Source: Myxococcota bacterium (lineage in GTDB: Bacteria > Myxococcota > UBA727 > JAHDBA01). From it: DNA of 64,000 nucleotides. Positions 17,395-25,838 of the stretch are shown here, one piece after another. Within the stretch, counting starts at the first letter, position 1. The number at the start of each line of letters is the position of its first letter. The notes beneath the pieces are model-generated. The model was not told the origin of the DNA and made no database searches. It saw only the letters and a program-made list of their open reading frames with translations. The stretch is taken from contig JAHDBA010000008.1 in the NCBI GenBank assembly GCA_020630615.1, positions 35,484-99,483 on the forward strand, in the 5' to 3' direction. The position numbers and the translations under genes are program-made.

Positions 17395-19092
17395 CTACTC
17401 TGTCAGGGTTCTGCGTTGACGAGTGAGCACAAGACATAAGGCAAGCAACCCAAAAGAAAGCTTGCCCTCATGATTGGAACAACCCGAGCTATGATTGGTA
17501 ACAAATTGCTCATTTTGCTCTTCAAGACGATCTTCAATCTCTTCATGGTTATCCTCGACAGGAACGCTTGCGCCCGAGGCGTCAAATTGACTGACGCTCG
17601 CATTAAAAGGCATGCTTTCATCGGCTTCCGGAAAGCCGCCTCCACTCCAAGGCTGACCGATGCCGCGAACGAGGCCTCCTTGAGGGAGCTCGATACGCCA
17701 GGGTGCCTCTTCGTAGTAAACGTCTTCACGACATTCCACAATTATATCTGCGCGATGGATATTGTCGTAATCGCCAAGTTCAGTGGTCTCCGCAAACATC
17801 GGATCAAGTGTCATTTCATCAGCAGAAAGTGTTGTAAAAAGCCGCGTCATGTAGGGTTGTGAGCGAACCAATGCATCCATTTCTTCTAGCGGAACAATCA
17901 CGCGCTCGGTGAGTTCAGTAAAGAGAACATCGACATCGATGGTTTCACCCTCAAAGCTTGTCTCTTGATCGCCAGCTCTGAACATCTCCATTACTTCACT
18001 GGACGCACCCGCTGCTTCAAGGGCAAAGCCAAGCTCTTGTCCGTTGTATTGGGCTGCAAGGGTTTGAATTAGTCCATTCAACGACCAGCCATTGCCTTCA
18101 TCGTAGGAATTGCGGTAGTTGTCCAACTCCAAGCGATCGTTGGGACTGGAAATAAAACCTTCAAGTTCACTGTTGGGTTTTGCATATTCGGTCACAAAGC
18201 CTTGTCCACCCGCCTCGTCTGCGGCTTGATTCACCACGTCCAAATAGTTTTGACCGCCGTCGAGCCAGTTAATACGTGCCTCATTTAATTCCAAACTCCT
18301 ATAATTCGTAGGAACACTTCGTGAGTTTGTTGAGAAGAAACTCATGACACCCATGTTGTCTGCAGTGGCCACTGCGGTTAGACGAATTGGGATGCTCGGG
18401 CAGGGTTGTTCTAAGCTTAAATGAAGAGGTTGAATTGCACCGGCAGGTTGATTTTTTGAGAGTCGTACGGCAACTAGGTTCATGTCATCGTTAAGGTAAG
18501 GCCGAATTAGCGCCGCTTGATCATCGTCAACGTCATACTCATTATCATTGAGCCAATCGACTGCGACTTCAGCGCGATCTGGTAGAAGTGGATTGACTTC
18601 GATGATGACAAAATCGTAAGGGCCAACTGAACCCTCATCGAGAATCGTAACGTCATTCGCTTGAGTGACAACACCACCATCTACGCCGTCTTCCATCACT
18701 GTAGCGCTTTCAGCGGTCGCGAAATCATCCCAGTCCGGTTCTTTGCACGTTCCCTCTTGTTGATAATCGAGTATGAATTGTGGTGAAGTTGCGGCAACGA
18801 GGCGATCCATTCCAAGTTGTGACGAGACACCAATCTCGGGAATGCCTTCAATGGGTAGCAGCCATGAAAATTCCTCAGCAGGCCCGGTGTATTGGATCCC
18901 AACAATAATATCGTATTGCTGCGCTTCCTCATCCGAAACAAAAATGATTTGCTCACCTTGCTGGACAACCGGCTGTGCTTGGCTACAGAAAAAACCACCA
19001 CAAGCCTCGGCTTTTTGCGCATAAAATGACGACAATGCAAATGCGATCGTCGTCAAGGACACGAGACCCTTTCTTGATTTTAAAAAGAACAT
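17395..19092 (-). CDS. DUF2330 domain protein with C-terminal sorting-like tail
   Basis: 565 residues from the ATG at 19092 (AAGGAGT ribosome binding site; an upstream in-frame start at 19146 lacks one). After the signal peptide comes EACGGFFCSQAQPV, the CGGFFC element that marks DUF2330, and QIIFVSDEEAQQYDIIVGIQY with PAEEFSWLLPIEGIPEI, also typical. Acidic throughout. The C-terminus is SSGCSNHEGK, a hydrophobic helix GLLALCLVL and TRQRR, a MYXO-CTERM-like tail. DUF2330 proteins are secreted and common in Myxococcota; their role is unknown. Divergent from the DUF2330 gene at 19263. Confidence 0.85.
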   Translation of the reverse strand: MFFLKSRKGLVSLTTIAFALSSFYAQKAEACGGFFCSQAQPVVQQGEQIIFVSDEEAQQYDIIVGIQYTGPAEEFSWLLPIEGIPEIGVSSQLGMDRLVAATSPQFILDYQQEGTCKEPDWDDFATAESATVMEDGVDGGVVTQANDVTILDEGSVGPYDFVIIEVNPLLPDRAEVAVDWLNDNEYDVDDDQAALIRPYLNDDMNLVAVRLSKNQPAGAIQPLHLSLEQPCPSIPIRLTAVATADNMGVMSFFSTNSRSVPTNYRSLELNEARINWLDGGQNYLDVVNQAADEAGGQGFVTEYAKPNSELEGFISSPNDRLELDNYRNSYDEGNGWSLNGLIQTLAAQYNGQELGFALEAAGASSEVMEMFRAGDQETSFEGETIDVDVLFTELTERVIVPLEEMDALVRSQPYMTRLFTTLSADEMTLDPMFAETTELGDYDNIHRADIIVECREDVYYEEAPWRIELPQGGLVRGIGQPWSGGGFPEADESMPFNASVSQFDASGASVPVEDNHEEIEDRLEEQNEQFVTNHSSGCSNHEGKLSFGLLALCLVLTRQRRTLTE

Positions 19093-19262
19093 TAAAGACT
19101 CCTTTAAGTGTTTGGAAAGTGTGCCAGTGACGTTAGGGTCTCGCAAATATTTTTCGAAGGTGTGATAAGGGTGTGATGCATGCCTACCTTTAACTACAGT
19201 ATGTAAAATTATTTATTGGTGGCATTGTTCCGAATATGCTCATCTCAAAGATGAGGGACGTT

Positions 19263-20768
19263 ATGAAGCAAATTCAAAAATCGCATTGTATTTATCTTGT
19301 ATCAATCCTCGTGGGGTTCACTTCGGCAACGCTAAGCGCCTTTTGTGGATTTTACGTGGCGAAAGCGGATACCGACCTTTTTAACAACGCTTCTAAGGTG
19401 GTTCTTGTACGTGATGGCGATAAAACCGTTTTGACGATGGCGAACGATTATGAAGGTGAAGCCAAAGACTTTGCCATGGTCATTCCAGTACCGACAAAAA
19501 TCGAGCGGGGACAAATCCATGTGGGGAACAATGCAGCAATCGATCGCATCGATGCATTTACAGCACCTCGTCTCGTCGAGTACTTCGATCGCGACCCATG
19601 CGAGCCACCGATGATGATGGAGGCGATGGCGGATGGTGCGATGATGCGAAGAGGTGCAGCAAAGTCTATTGCCTCATCAAAGAAACAAAGTGCAAAAAGC
19701 CTTGGTGTCACCATCGAGGCTGAATATACGGTCGGTGAGTACGATATTGCAATTCTTTCGGCGAAGCAAAGTGGTGGTCTTTTCACGTATTTGAATCAAG
19801 AAGGGTATAAAGTCCCGGCAGGGGCAGAGCGCGTCCTCGGCTCCTATATCAAACAGAAAATGCGATTCTTTATCGCGAAAGTGAATCTAAAAGAAAAAGC
19901 AAAGTTAGGTAACTCATACCTTAGACCTCTTCAAGTTGCTTACGAGCACCCTCGCTTCATGCTGCCAATTCGCCTGGGCACATTGAATGCGAAGGGCTCA
20001 CAAGATCTCTTTGTATTCACAATCACGAAACAAGGACGTGTTGAAACCACAAACTACCCCACGGTCAAAATCGCTTCCGGTGATGAAATCCCGGTTTATG
20101 TGAAAGATGAGTTTAAACCCTTTTACAAAGACATGTTCTCCACTGCAGTGAAACGCGATGGAATGAAGTCTGTCTTTTTGGAGTACGCATGGGACTTGGG
20201 TTGGTGTGACCCCTGCGCGGCAGACCCTCTCAATGCGAAAGAGCTTAAAGAGCTTGGTGTGTTCTGGCAAACTTCAGCGAGCAATGGGAGACGTCTCGGT
20301 CGTATGCCGGGTGTTGCACAAAGTGCATACGTGACCCGTCTTCACCTTCGCTATGATGCAGAGCACTTCCCGGAAGATTTGATGTTTCAAGAAACGAAAA
20401 ACCGTCAAAATTTTCAAGGGCGCTATGTTTTGAGACACCCCTTTAAAGGTGCAACCTGTGAACTTGCCGAAAACTACTATCGGAATCTAGAAACAAGCCA
20501 AGAGAAGCGCGCACAAAACCTCGCAAACTTGACGGGTTGGGACATCAATACAATTCGCTCAAAAATGTACCGGCCTTCGAAAGATCGTAAACTTGATGCG
20601 ACTCCATTTTGGAACCGATTGTGGGGGGACGACGATAAAGACTCGGGTCGTGTTCCCGTCCAACGACCACAAACACAAGTTGCACCAAAACCTGTACCAC
20701 CACGACCGGAGCCAGAACCAAGACCCATCAAAGCGGAACGTCCATGGTGGAAATTCTGGGGCAGCTAA
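19263..20768 (+). CDS. DUF2330 domain protein, tail-less version
   Basis: 501 residues from the ATG at 19263. The signal peptide is followed by FCGFYVAKAD, TKVVLVRDG-like and AMVIPVPTKIERGQI elements that define DUF2330, including two cysteines near the mature N-terminus. The C-terminus is a Pro/Arg/Lys-rich low-complexity stretch (QRPQTQVAPKPVPPRPEP) ending WWKFWGS instead of the Cys-helix-RR tail of the neighbours. It lies 36 bases before an NqrB/RnfD-like membrane protein on the same strand, suggesting a two-gene unit. Function unknown. Confidence 0.85.
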   Translation: MKQIQKSHCIYLVSILVGFTSATLSAFCGFYVAKADTDLFNNASKVVLVRDGDKTVLTMANDYEGEAKDFAMVIPVPTKIERGQIHVGNNAAIDRIDAFTAPRLVEYFDRDPCEPPMMMEAMADGAMMRRGAAKSIASSKKQSAKSLGVTIEAEYTVGEYDIAILSAKQSGGLFTYLNQEGYKVPAGAERVLGSYIKQKMRFFIAKVNLKEKAKLGNSYLRPLQVAYEHPRFMLPIRLGTLNAKGSQDLFVFTITKQGRVETTNYPTVKIASGDEIPVYVKDEFKPFYKDMFSTAVKRDGMKSVFLEYAWDLGWCDPCAADPLNAKELKELGVFWQTSASNGRRLGRMPGVAQSAYVTRLHLRYDAEHFPEDLMFQETKNRQNFQGRYVLRHPFKGATCELAENYYRNLETSQEKRAQNLANLTGWDINTIRSKMYRPSKDRKLDATPFWNRLWGDDDKDSGRVPVQRPQTQVAPKPVPPRPEPEPRPIKAERPWWKFWGS

Positions 20769-20804
20769 AAAATAGGAGTGTTTTCGCTTGGGAGAAAAGT
20801 TATT

Positions 20805-21725
20805 GTGAAGCTTGTGTTGGATCAACCATCTGAACCCCGCGCTACTATGCCTTCAGGGTTTGCAATCGAGAACAGACTTCAAAGTTCAACTGCAAACTCA
20901 AAAGAGTTTTGGTCTCGATTTTCGATAGACCCGCGACTTTTTCAAATCACTGCGCTCTCAGGAATTCTTCTCTTCTCAGTTTTGGGTTTGGGGCGCGAGC
21001 CCAATATTCAAATTCTGTGTGCGCTCTTGATTGCGCCACAAGTCGTTCAATGGAGCGCATCGAAGTTTATTGGGTTTCCATACGATACTCGCTCAGCCAT
21101 GATTTCTTCTTTGAGTTTGGTCTTACTTTTGAGAACCACCACGCTTTGGGTTGCCGTGGTGGTCGCGACACTCACGATTGGTTCAAAATTTATAGTGCGC
21201 TTTCGGGGGACACATATCTTCAATCCAACGGCCTTTGGTCTTGGACTTGCATTGTTGTGTTTACCCGATGCGTGGCTTTCTCCAGGTTTGTGGGGGCAAG
21301 CGACTTTTGCCTTAACCTTTATTGTGATGGGAGGACTGTGGGTTGTACACCGTGCCTCTTCGTTTCAAACCAGTTTCATTTTTCTTGCTTCTTATGCGCT
21401 CTTGGTTTTTGGGCGTGCGTTTTGGCTCGACGATCCCATTGCGATTCCCTTGAAACAATACACCCATGGTGCTGTTTTAATATTTGCCTTCTTTATGATT
21501 TCGGACCCACGCACAACGCCGCAAACGCTTTTGGGTCGAGCGTGTTTTGCGATGCTATGCGCTCTATCCACCTATTGGATGACCTTTGAACTCTATTGGC
21601 AAAATGGACTCGTATGGTCGGTATTGCTCGCCAATATAGGCTTCGCGCTATCAAGATGTATTAACACCCAAAGTCAAATGAGTAATCCACGTGACCCTGA
21701 CCTTCATGCACAGGGGCTGCGCTAA
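20805..21725 (+). CDS. NqrB/RnfD-like membrane protein
   Basis: About 306 residues with eight or so membrane helices. TIGSKFIVRFRGTHIFNPTAFGL and the later FFMISDPRTTPQT match the two signatures of the NQR2/RnfD/RseD family, the flavin-bearing subunit of Na+/H+-translocating redox complexes. No other nqr or rnf subunits lie nearby, so it is a solitary member; it probably works with the preceding DUF2330 protein. The in-frame GTG at 20778 overlaps its own AGGAG; GTG at 20805 with GGGAG upstream is more likely. The 3' end overlaps the convergent helicase gene by 65 bases. Confidence 0.8.
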   Translation: MKLVLDQPSEPRATMPSGFAIENRLQSSTANSKEFWSRFSIDPRLFQITALSGILLFSVLGLGREPNIQILCALLIAPQVVQWSASKFIGFPYDTRSAMISSLSLVLLLRTTTLWVAVVVATLTIGSKFIVRFRGTHIFNPTAFGLGLALLCLPDAWLSPGLWGQATFALTFIVMGGLWVVHRASSFQTSFIFLASYALLVFGRAFWLDDPIAIPLKQYTHGAVLIFAFFMISDPRTTPQTLLGRACFAMLCALSTYWMTFELYWQNGLVWSVLLANIGFALSRCINTQSQMSNPRDPDLHAQGLR

Positions 21726-24045
21726 GACTTTCAGATCTCTTTTGTGCAGGACGCTTCAAATGCTCAAGTGTCACAACTTTAGGGGCATGTGTACCCTCAA
21801 AACGAACCATCGCTGCTTGCCGACGCCCCAGGTCTCGAAATCCAACAATAACTCCGAGACCAAAGCGTGCATGAGAAACTTTTTGGCCTTCGCTAAAGTT
21901 CAAGCGCTTTTCTGAAGTATGATTTTGTCGATCTCGCTTGGAAGTGTGAGCTCTTCTTTCGTGCTCGGGACGTTGATCGTAGGCATCAAAAGAGTCGTTT
22001 GACAAAGCGTTTGATACTCTTTTTGCCCGAGTCGAAGAAGGTTTTCGTGCTCGTGAATACGTGTCGTTCAATCCACTTCGCGTCGAGCTTAGACTTTCCA
22101 GATGACCACCGGGGATTTCACGAAGAAAGCGCGAAGGTCGCAACTGCCGAATCTGACCCTGATGTAGTCGCCGTTCGGCAAAACTCATTTTCAGGGTTTC
22201 TTTCGCACGCGTCATGGCAACATACATTAAACGTCGCTCTTCTTCTAAAATGTCGTACTCACCACGCTGCTCAGCTTCTACAGCTTGATGCGTAGGGAAG
22301 CTATGTTCTTCAAGACCGATGATAAATACATGTTTAAACTCTAAACCTTTGGCCGCATGGATCGTCATCAGTGCGACCTGACCCATTTGCTGTCGCTCAT
22401 CCGAACTCGACTCCAGACTCACGCGTTCAAGAAAACCTTCGAGCGTCACATCTTCTTTAAATCGCTCCATATCTTCTGTGTAAGCATGTGCGGCGGACAC
22501 AAGAGCATGAATATTTTCGATTCTTGAGAGCCCATCTTGTTCACGTGCGAGTTTTTCGAAAAGATCGAGTTCCTCTGCCGAGGCACGAATCGTATCGGCC
22601 AGTGTCATCGGAGTGCGCGGAATGAGTGAGGCTTTTGGGTTGGGTTTGATCTGCGACTTCAGCTCCGTATAGCGATGCGCAAAATGAAGACACTTCTTGA
22701 TAGCAGCCTTGCCAAGACCCGCCATCGATAAACATTCTGGGTTTGAAAAATGATCGATGAAGCTAAGCTCTTCTGTGCTCGAGCGATGAAAGGCCTCGAT
22801 TTTCCCGAGCGACACTTTACCAAGCCCAATCTTTAGATTCTCAATCCATCGTTGAATATCAATCACAGAGCTTGGGTTCACAATGGCCTTCAATGTACTT
22901 AAAACATCTTTAATCTCTTTGCGTTCAAAGAAGCGTACGCCGCCGATGATCTTATACTCGATTGATGAGCGTGATAAAGCATCTTCGAGGGCTCGAGACA
23001 TTGCATTTTTACGATAAAGCACCGCGATCTCGTCAGCGTTCTCACCATCGTGAATCAACTTATGAATTGCATGCGCACATTTTCGAGCTTCGCTTCGATC
23101 GTCGCTATAACGAATGATCATCGGCATCGGCCCAATATCACGCTCGCTAAAAAGAGTCTTACCTAGTCGATTCCGATTGCGCGCAATCAAAGCATTCGAT
23201 GCATCTAAAATCTTGGCGTGCGAACGGTAATTGTGCTCGAGCTTGATCACCTCAACATTTTCAAACTCGTGAATAAAGTTTGCCATCGTATCGGGGGCTG
23301 CACCTCGCCACCCATAAATTGCCTGATCGTCATCACCAACGACCGCGATTGTTTCGCAATTTCTGGCGATAGCGCGTAGAAGTTCCAACTGCACGGGGGA
23401 GGTATCCTGGTACTCATCGACCACAATATGTTTGACTTGAAGACTTGGGTGTTCTGGTTTTGCTTCAATCGCTCGAATTGCCCGAATTAAAAGATGACCG
23501 AAGTCAACGAGGTTGTTGCGTTCTAAAATGTTCACATAACGAAGATAGATTTCAAATGAGCGAGCCTTGGTATCGGGGAATCCTTTTTCGAGAACTCCAT
23601 CGGGCCATAGCCCTTCATTCTGCCATGCATCGATGTCGCTCCGTAGAACAGAATACGTGAGAGGCGCTTCATTTTCGTTCTGGGATTCGCGAATCAAAGC
23701 TTTTAACATTCGTGCACGATCGCTTTCATCGACGATCGTAAAATTCGGCCGTGCAGAGACGCGTCTCAACCAGTATGCTGCTCGCCCATGAAAGGTTCCA
23801 ATGTGAAGGTGATCAATCGACAGTGTTGTCGTTGTCTCGAGACGATCTTTCATCTCGTTCGCGGCTTTATGGGTAAAGGTCAGAGCGCAAATCTGCCAAG
23901 GCTTCACGCCCTCGCGAAGAAGATAGGCAAGGCGCGCAATCATTGTTCGTGTTTTGCCTGTCCCTGCACCTGCAAGAACTGCCAGCGGAGTCTCCAAATG
24001 GACTGCTGCTCGCTTTTGCTCAGGATTTAGACCTTCGAGAGACAT
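21661..24045 (-). CDS. UvrD/PcrA-family DNA helicase
   Basis: 794 residues, superfamily 1A 3'-5' helicase. Motifs in order: Q-motif LNPEQKRAA, Walker A AGAGTGKTRTM at about 22, motif II DEYQDTSPVQ near 210, motif III GDDDQAIYGWRGA, motif IV LEHNYRS, motif V MTIHAAKGLEFKHVFIIGL and motif VI VAMTRAKETL. The C-terminus (VSHARFGLGVIVGF ... VRFEGTHAPKVV) is the Tudor-like domain that binds RNA polymerase in PcrA/UvrD. Expected roles are nucleotide excision repair and clearing of stalled complexes. The 3' end overlaps the NqrB/RnfD-like gene convergently. Confidence 0.93.
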   Translation of the reverse strand: MSLEGLNPEQKRAAVHLETPLAVLAGAGTGKTRTMIARLAYLLREGVKPWQICALTFTHKAANEMKDRLETTTTLSIDHLHIGTFHGRAAYWLRRVSARPNFTIVDESDRARMLKALIRESQNENEAPLTYSVLRSDIDAWQNEGLWPDGVLEKGFPDTKARSFEIYLRYVNILERNNLVDFGHLLIRAIRAIEAKPEHPSLQVKHIVVDEYQDTSPVQLELLRAIARNCETIAVVGDDDQAIYGWRGAAPDTMANFIHEFENVEVIKLEHNYRSHAKILDASNALIARNRNRLGKTLFSERDIGPMPMIIRYSDDRSEARKCAHAIHKLIHDGENADEIAVLYRKNAMSRALEDALSRSSIEYKIIGGVRFFERKEIKDVLSTLKAIVNPSSVIDIQRWIENLKIGLGKVSLGKIEAFHRSSTEELSFIDHFSNPECLSMAGLGKAAIKKCLHFAHRYTELKSQIKPNPKASLIPRTPMTLADTIRASAEELDLFEKLAREQDGLSRIENIHALVSAAHAYTEDMERFKEDVTLEGFLERVSLESSSDERQQMGQVALMTIHAAKGLEFKHVFIIGLEEHSFPTHQAVEAEQRGEYDILEEERRLMYVAMTRAKETLKMSFAERRLHQGQIRQLRPSRFLREIPGGHLESLSSTRSGLNDTYSRARKPSSTRAKRVSNALSNDSFDAYDQRPEHERRAHTSKRDRQNHTSEKRLNFSEGQKVSHARFGLGVIVGFRDLGRRQAAMVRFEGTHAPKVVTLEHLKRPAQKRSESLSAAPVHEGQGHVDYSFDFGC

Positions 24046-24143
24046 AAGGAGAGGCTAGAACAAATGTTCAGTGTTGACCAGAACTCTTGCGAGAGATTCT
24101 TCGATTGGTGGTGGCCTCACTCAGGTGCTAGACCTAATTTAAG

Positions 24144-25766
24144 ATGAACTTACACAAAACGTTTTGGATCTTTTTGGCGACACTGGGACTCTTCACGCAC
24201 TGTCAGTGCGATGACGATAGCCTTGGTGAAATTCTTCCGGCATGGTCTGTCAACCCGAGCGAACTTGATCTTGGTGAAATCCCAATCACTGTCGATACTG
24301 AACTTCAGCTCGAGGTATGTTCTGAAAGCAGTGCAGATGTTCGCGTGAATGGTATACGACTTTTAAGCGCGCGGCTGAACGACGCAGAAGATGATCTTCA
24401 AGTTCATATTCCACACCCTTGGGCGCAGGCAGGCGAAGTTGATGACACAAACACTGGAGATGAGCGCTCAACACCTTTTCGACTTTCAGGTCAGGATTGT
24501 GAACTCATTCCAGTTTTGATTCGCCCACAAGTTGAAGGTGCCTTGCAAATCGAACTTGCTCTGAGTGCAGCGGAGTACACACGCCCAAGTGCAGACTTGA
24601 ATGTGGTGATTCGTGCAAGTGCGGTCAATCTGGGGTTACCCGATATCGAAGTCGCACCTTCTTCAATTGTTTTCGAAGCCGTGGGTCGTGGGCAAAGCCC
24701 CAGACAAAGTGTAACAATCGCGAATGTTGGATCTCGAGAACTCCACTTGGACGCAACGGTTTGGCTTTCTGATGAGAGCGAAGATCGACCTTACGAAATC
24801 ACGCGTGACGTTCGAGGGCGAACCTTAGCACCTGGTGAATCCACTCTATTGGAGGTCGTATTGTTGTCTGAGCGGGTTCGCGATGAGATGCTGGAGCTTG
24901 ACCCTTTTCTCGAGAGAACTCTTGTTGTTGTATCCAACGACCCCGATGAAAGTGAATTCGAGATTCCGCTTTCTGCATCATGGGTCGAGTGCCCGACTCC
25001 CGTGATCGAGCTTGACTCCGACTTGTCCACTGTGTTTCCGGGTGGGCGTGTTCGACTCAACGGCCTGTCCTCCATCGCACTTGAAGGCAGTGCAGGTGTC
25101 GCATCGTACAACTGGGCTGTTCCGAACGCGCCAATTGGTTTCACGGGGATTCTTGAAAATCCCGAAACTGGCGTTGTTGAGTTTGAAGTACCCAGTGCCG
25201 GTTTCTACGAGGTTGAGCTCAGTCTTGTCGATCAAGAAGGTCGTAGCTCGTGCGCACCTGCGCGTCTTGAGTTTCAAATCCAATCGAATGATGCGCTGCA
25301 AATTCAACTTCTTTGGGAGCATGCCTCCGCAGATTTGGATCTGCATCTTGTCCGCTCAGGAGGTGAACTCTTCAATTCAAATGATGACCTCTATTTCAAC
25401 AATCGAAATCCAAATTGGAATAGCCAGGACCCCAGTGCAAACCCTCGCTTGGACCGTGATGATGATTCGGGCTATGGCCCCGAGAACGCTGCGATTGAAG
25501 CACCTCGACCCGGCGACCGCTATGAAATCTATGTTCATTATTGGCGTACGCAAAGTATTATCGACGAGGCCGTTACTACACCTGAGCTCAATGCAACTTT
25601 AAACCTGTATTTACGTGGTGAGATCGCTGCTCAGTTTCAGCACTTCTTTGAAGAGGATGAGACCCTTTGGTATGTCGGCGATTTTATTTGGCCCGAGGAT
25701 GAAGACGGTGCCATCGAAATCGTCGAAGAGGGTGAGCTCACGTCTTTTGTCAGGCCTTTTGGGTGA
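24144..25766 (+). CDS. Secreted lipoprotein with ASH/choice-of-anchor and PKD-like domains
   Basis: 540 residues. The signal peptide runs into THCQCDDD, a lipobox-like site. An N-terminal region of ~25-150 is followed by a choice-of-anchor-D/ASH-type beta domain (~165-280; PDIEVAPSSIVFEAVGRGQ, VTIANVGSRELHL), then a PKD-like domain (~285-390), and a C-terminal domain (~390-535) opening LQIQLLWEHASADLDLHLV with DPSANPRLDRDDDSGYGPEN, similar to the YfaP/DUF2135 type. This looks like a surface adhesion or binding protein; ligand unknown. The next gene, 60 bases on, has the same theme. Confidence 0.75.
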   Translation: MNLHKTFWIFLATLGLFTHCQCDDDSLGEILPAWSVNPSELDLGEIPITVDTELQLEVCSESSADVRVNGIRLLSARLNDAEDDLQVHIPHPWAQAGEVDDTNTGDERSTPFRLSGQDCELIPVLIRPQVEGALQIELALSAAEYTRPSADLNVVIRASAVNLGLPDIEVAPSSIVFEAVGRGQSPRQSVTIANVGSRELHLDATVWLSDESEDRPYEITRDVRGRTLAPGESTLLEVVLLSERVRDEMLELDPFLERTLVVVSNDPDESEFEIPLSASWVECPTPVIELDSDLSTVFPGGRVRLNGLSSIALEGSAGVASYNWAVPNAPIGFTGILENPETGVVEFEVPSAGFYEVELSLVDQEGRSSCAPARLEFQIQSNDALQIQLLWEHASADLDLHLVRSGGELFNSNDDLYFNNRNPNWNSQDPSANPRLDRDDDSGYGPENAAIEAPRPGDRYEIYVHYWRTQSIIDEAVTTPELNATLNLYLRGEIAAQFQHFFEEDETLWYVGDFIWPEDEDGAIEIVEEGELTSFVRPFG

Positions 25767-25838
25767 GCGTCCGATCCTAAAGAAAAAAAGATCTCGAAGT
25801 CATAAGCGGGTTTAAAAGAATCAAGAGTGGATGTATCA

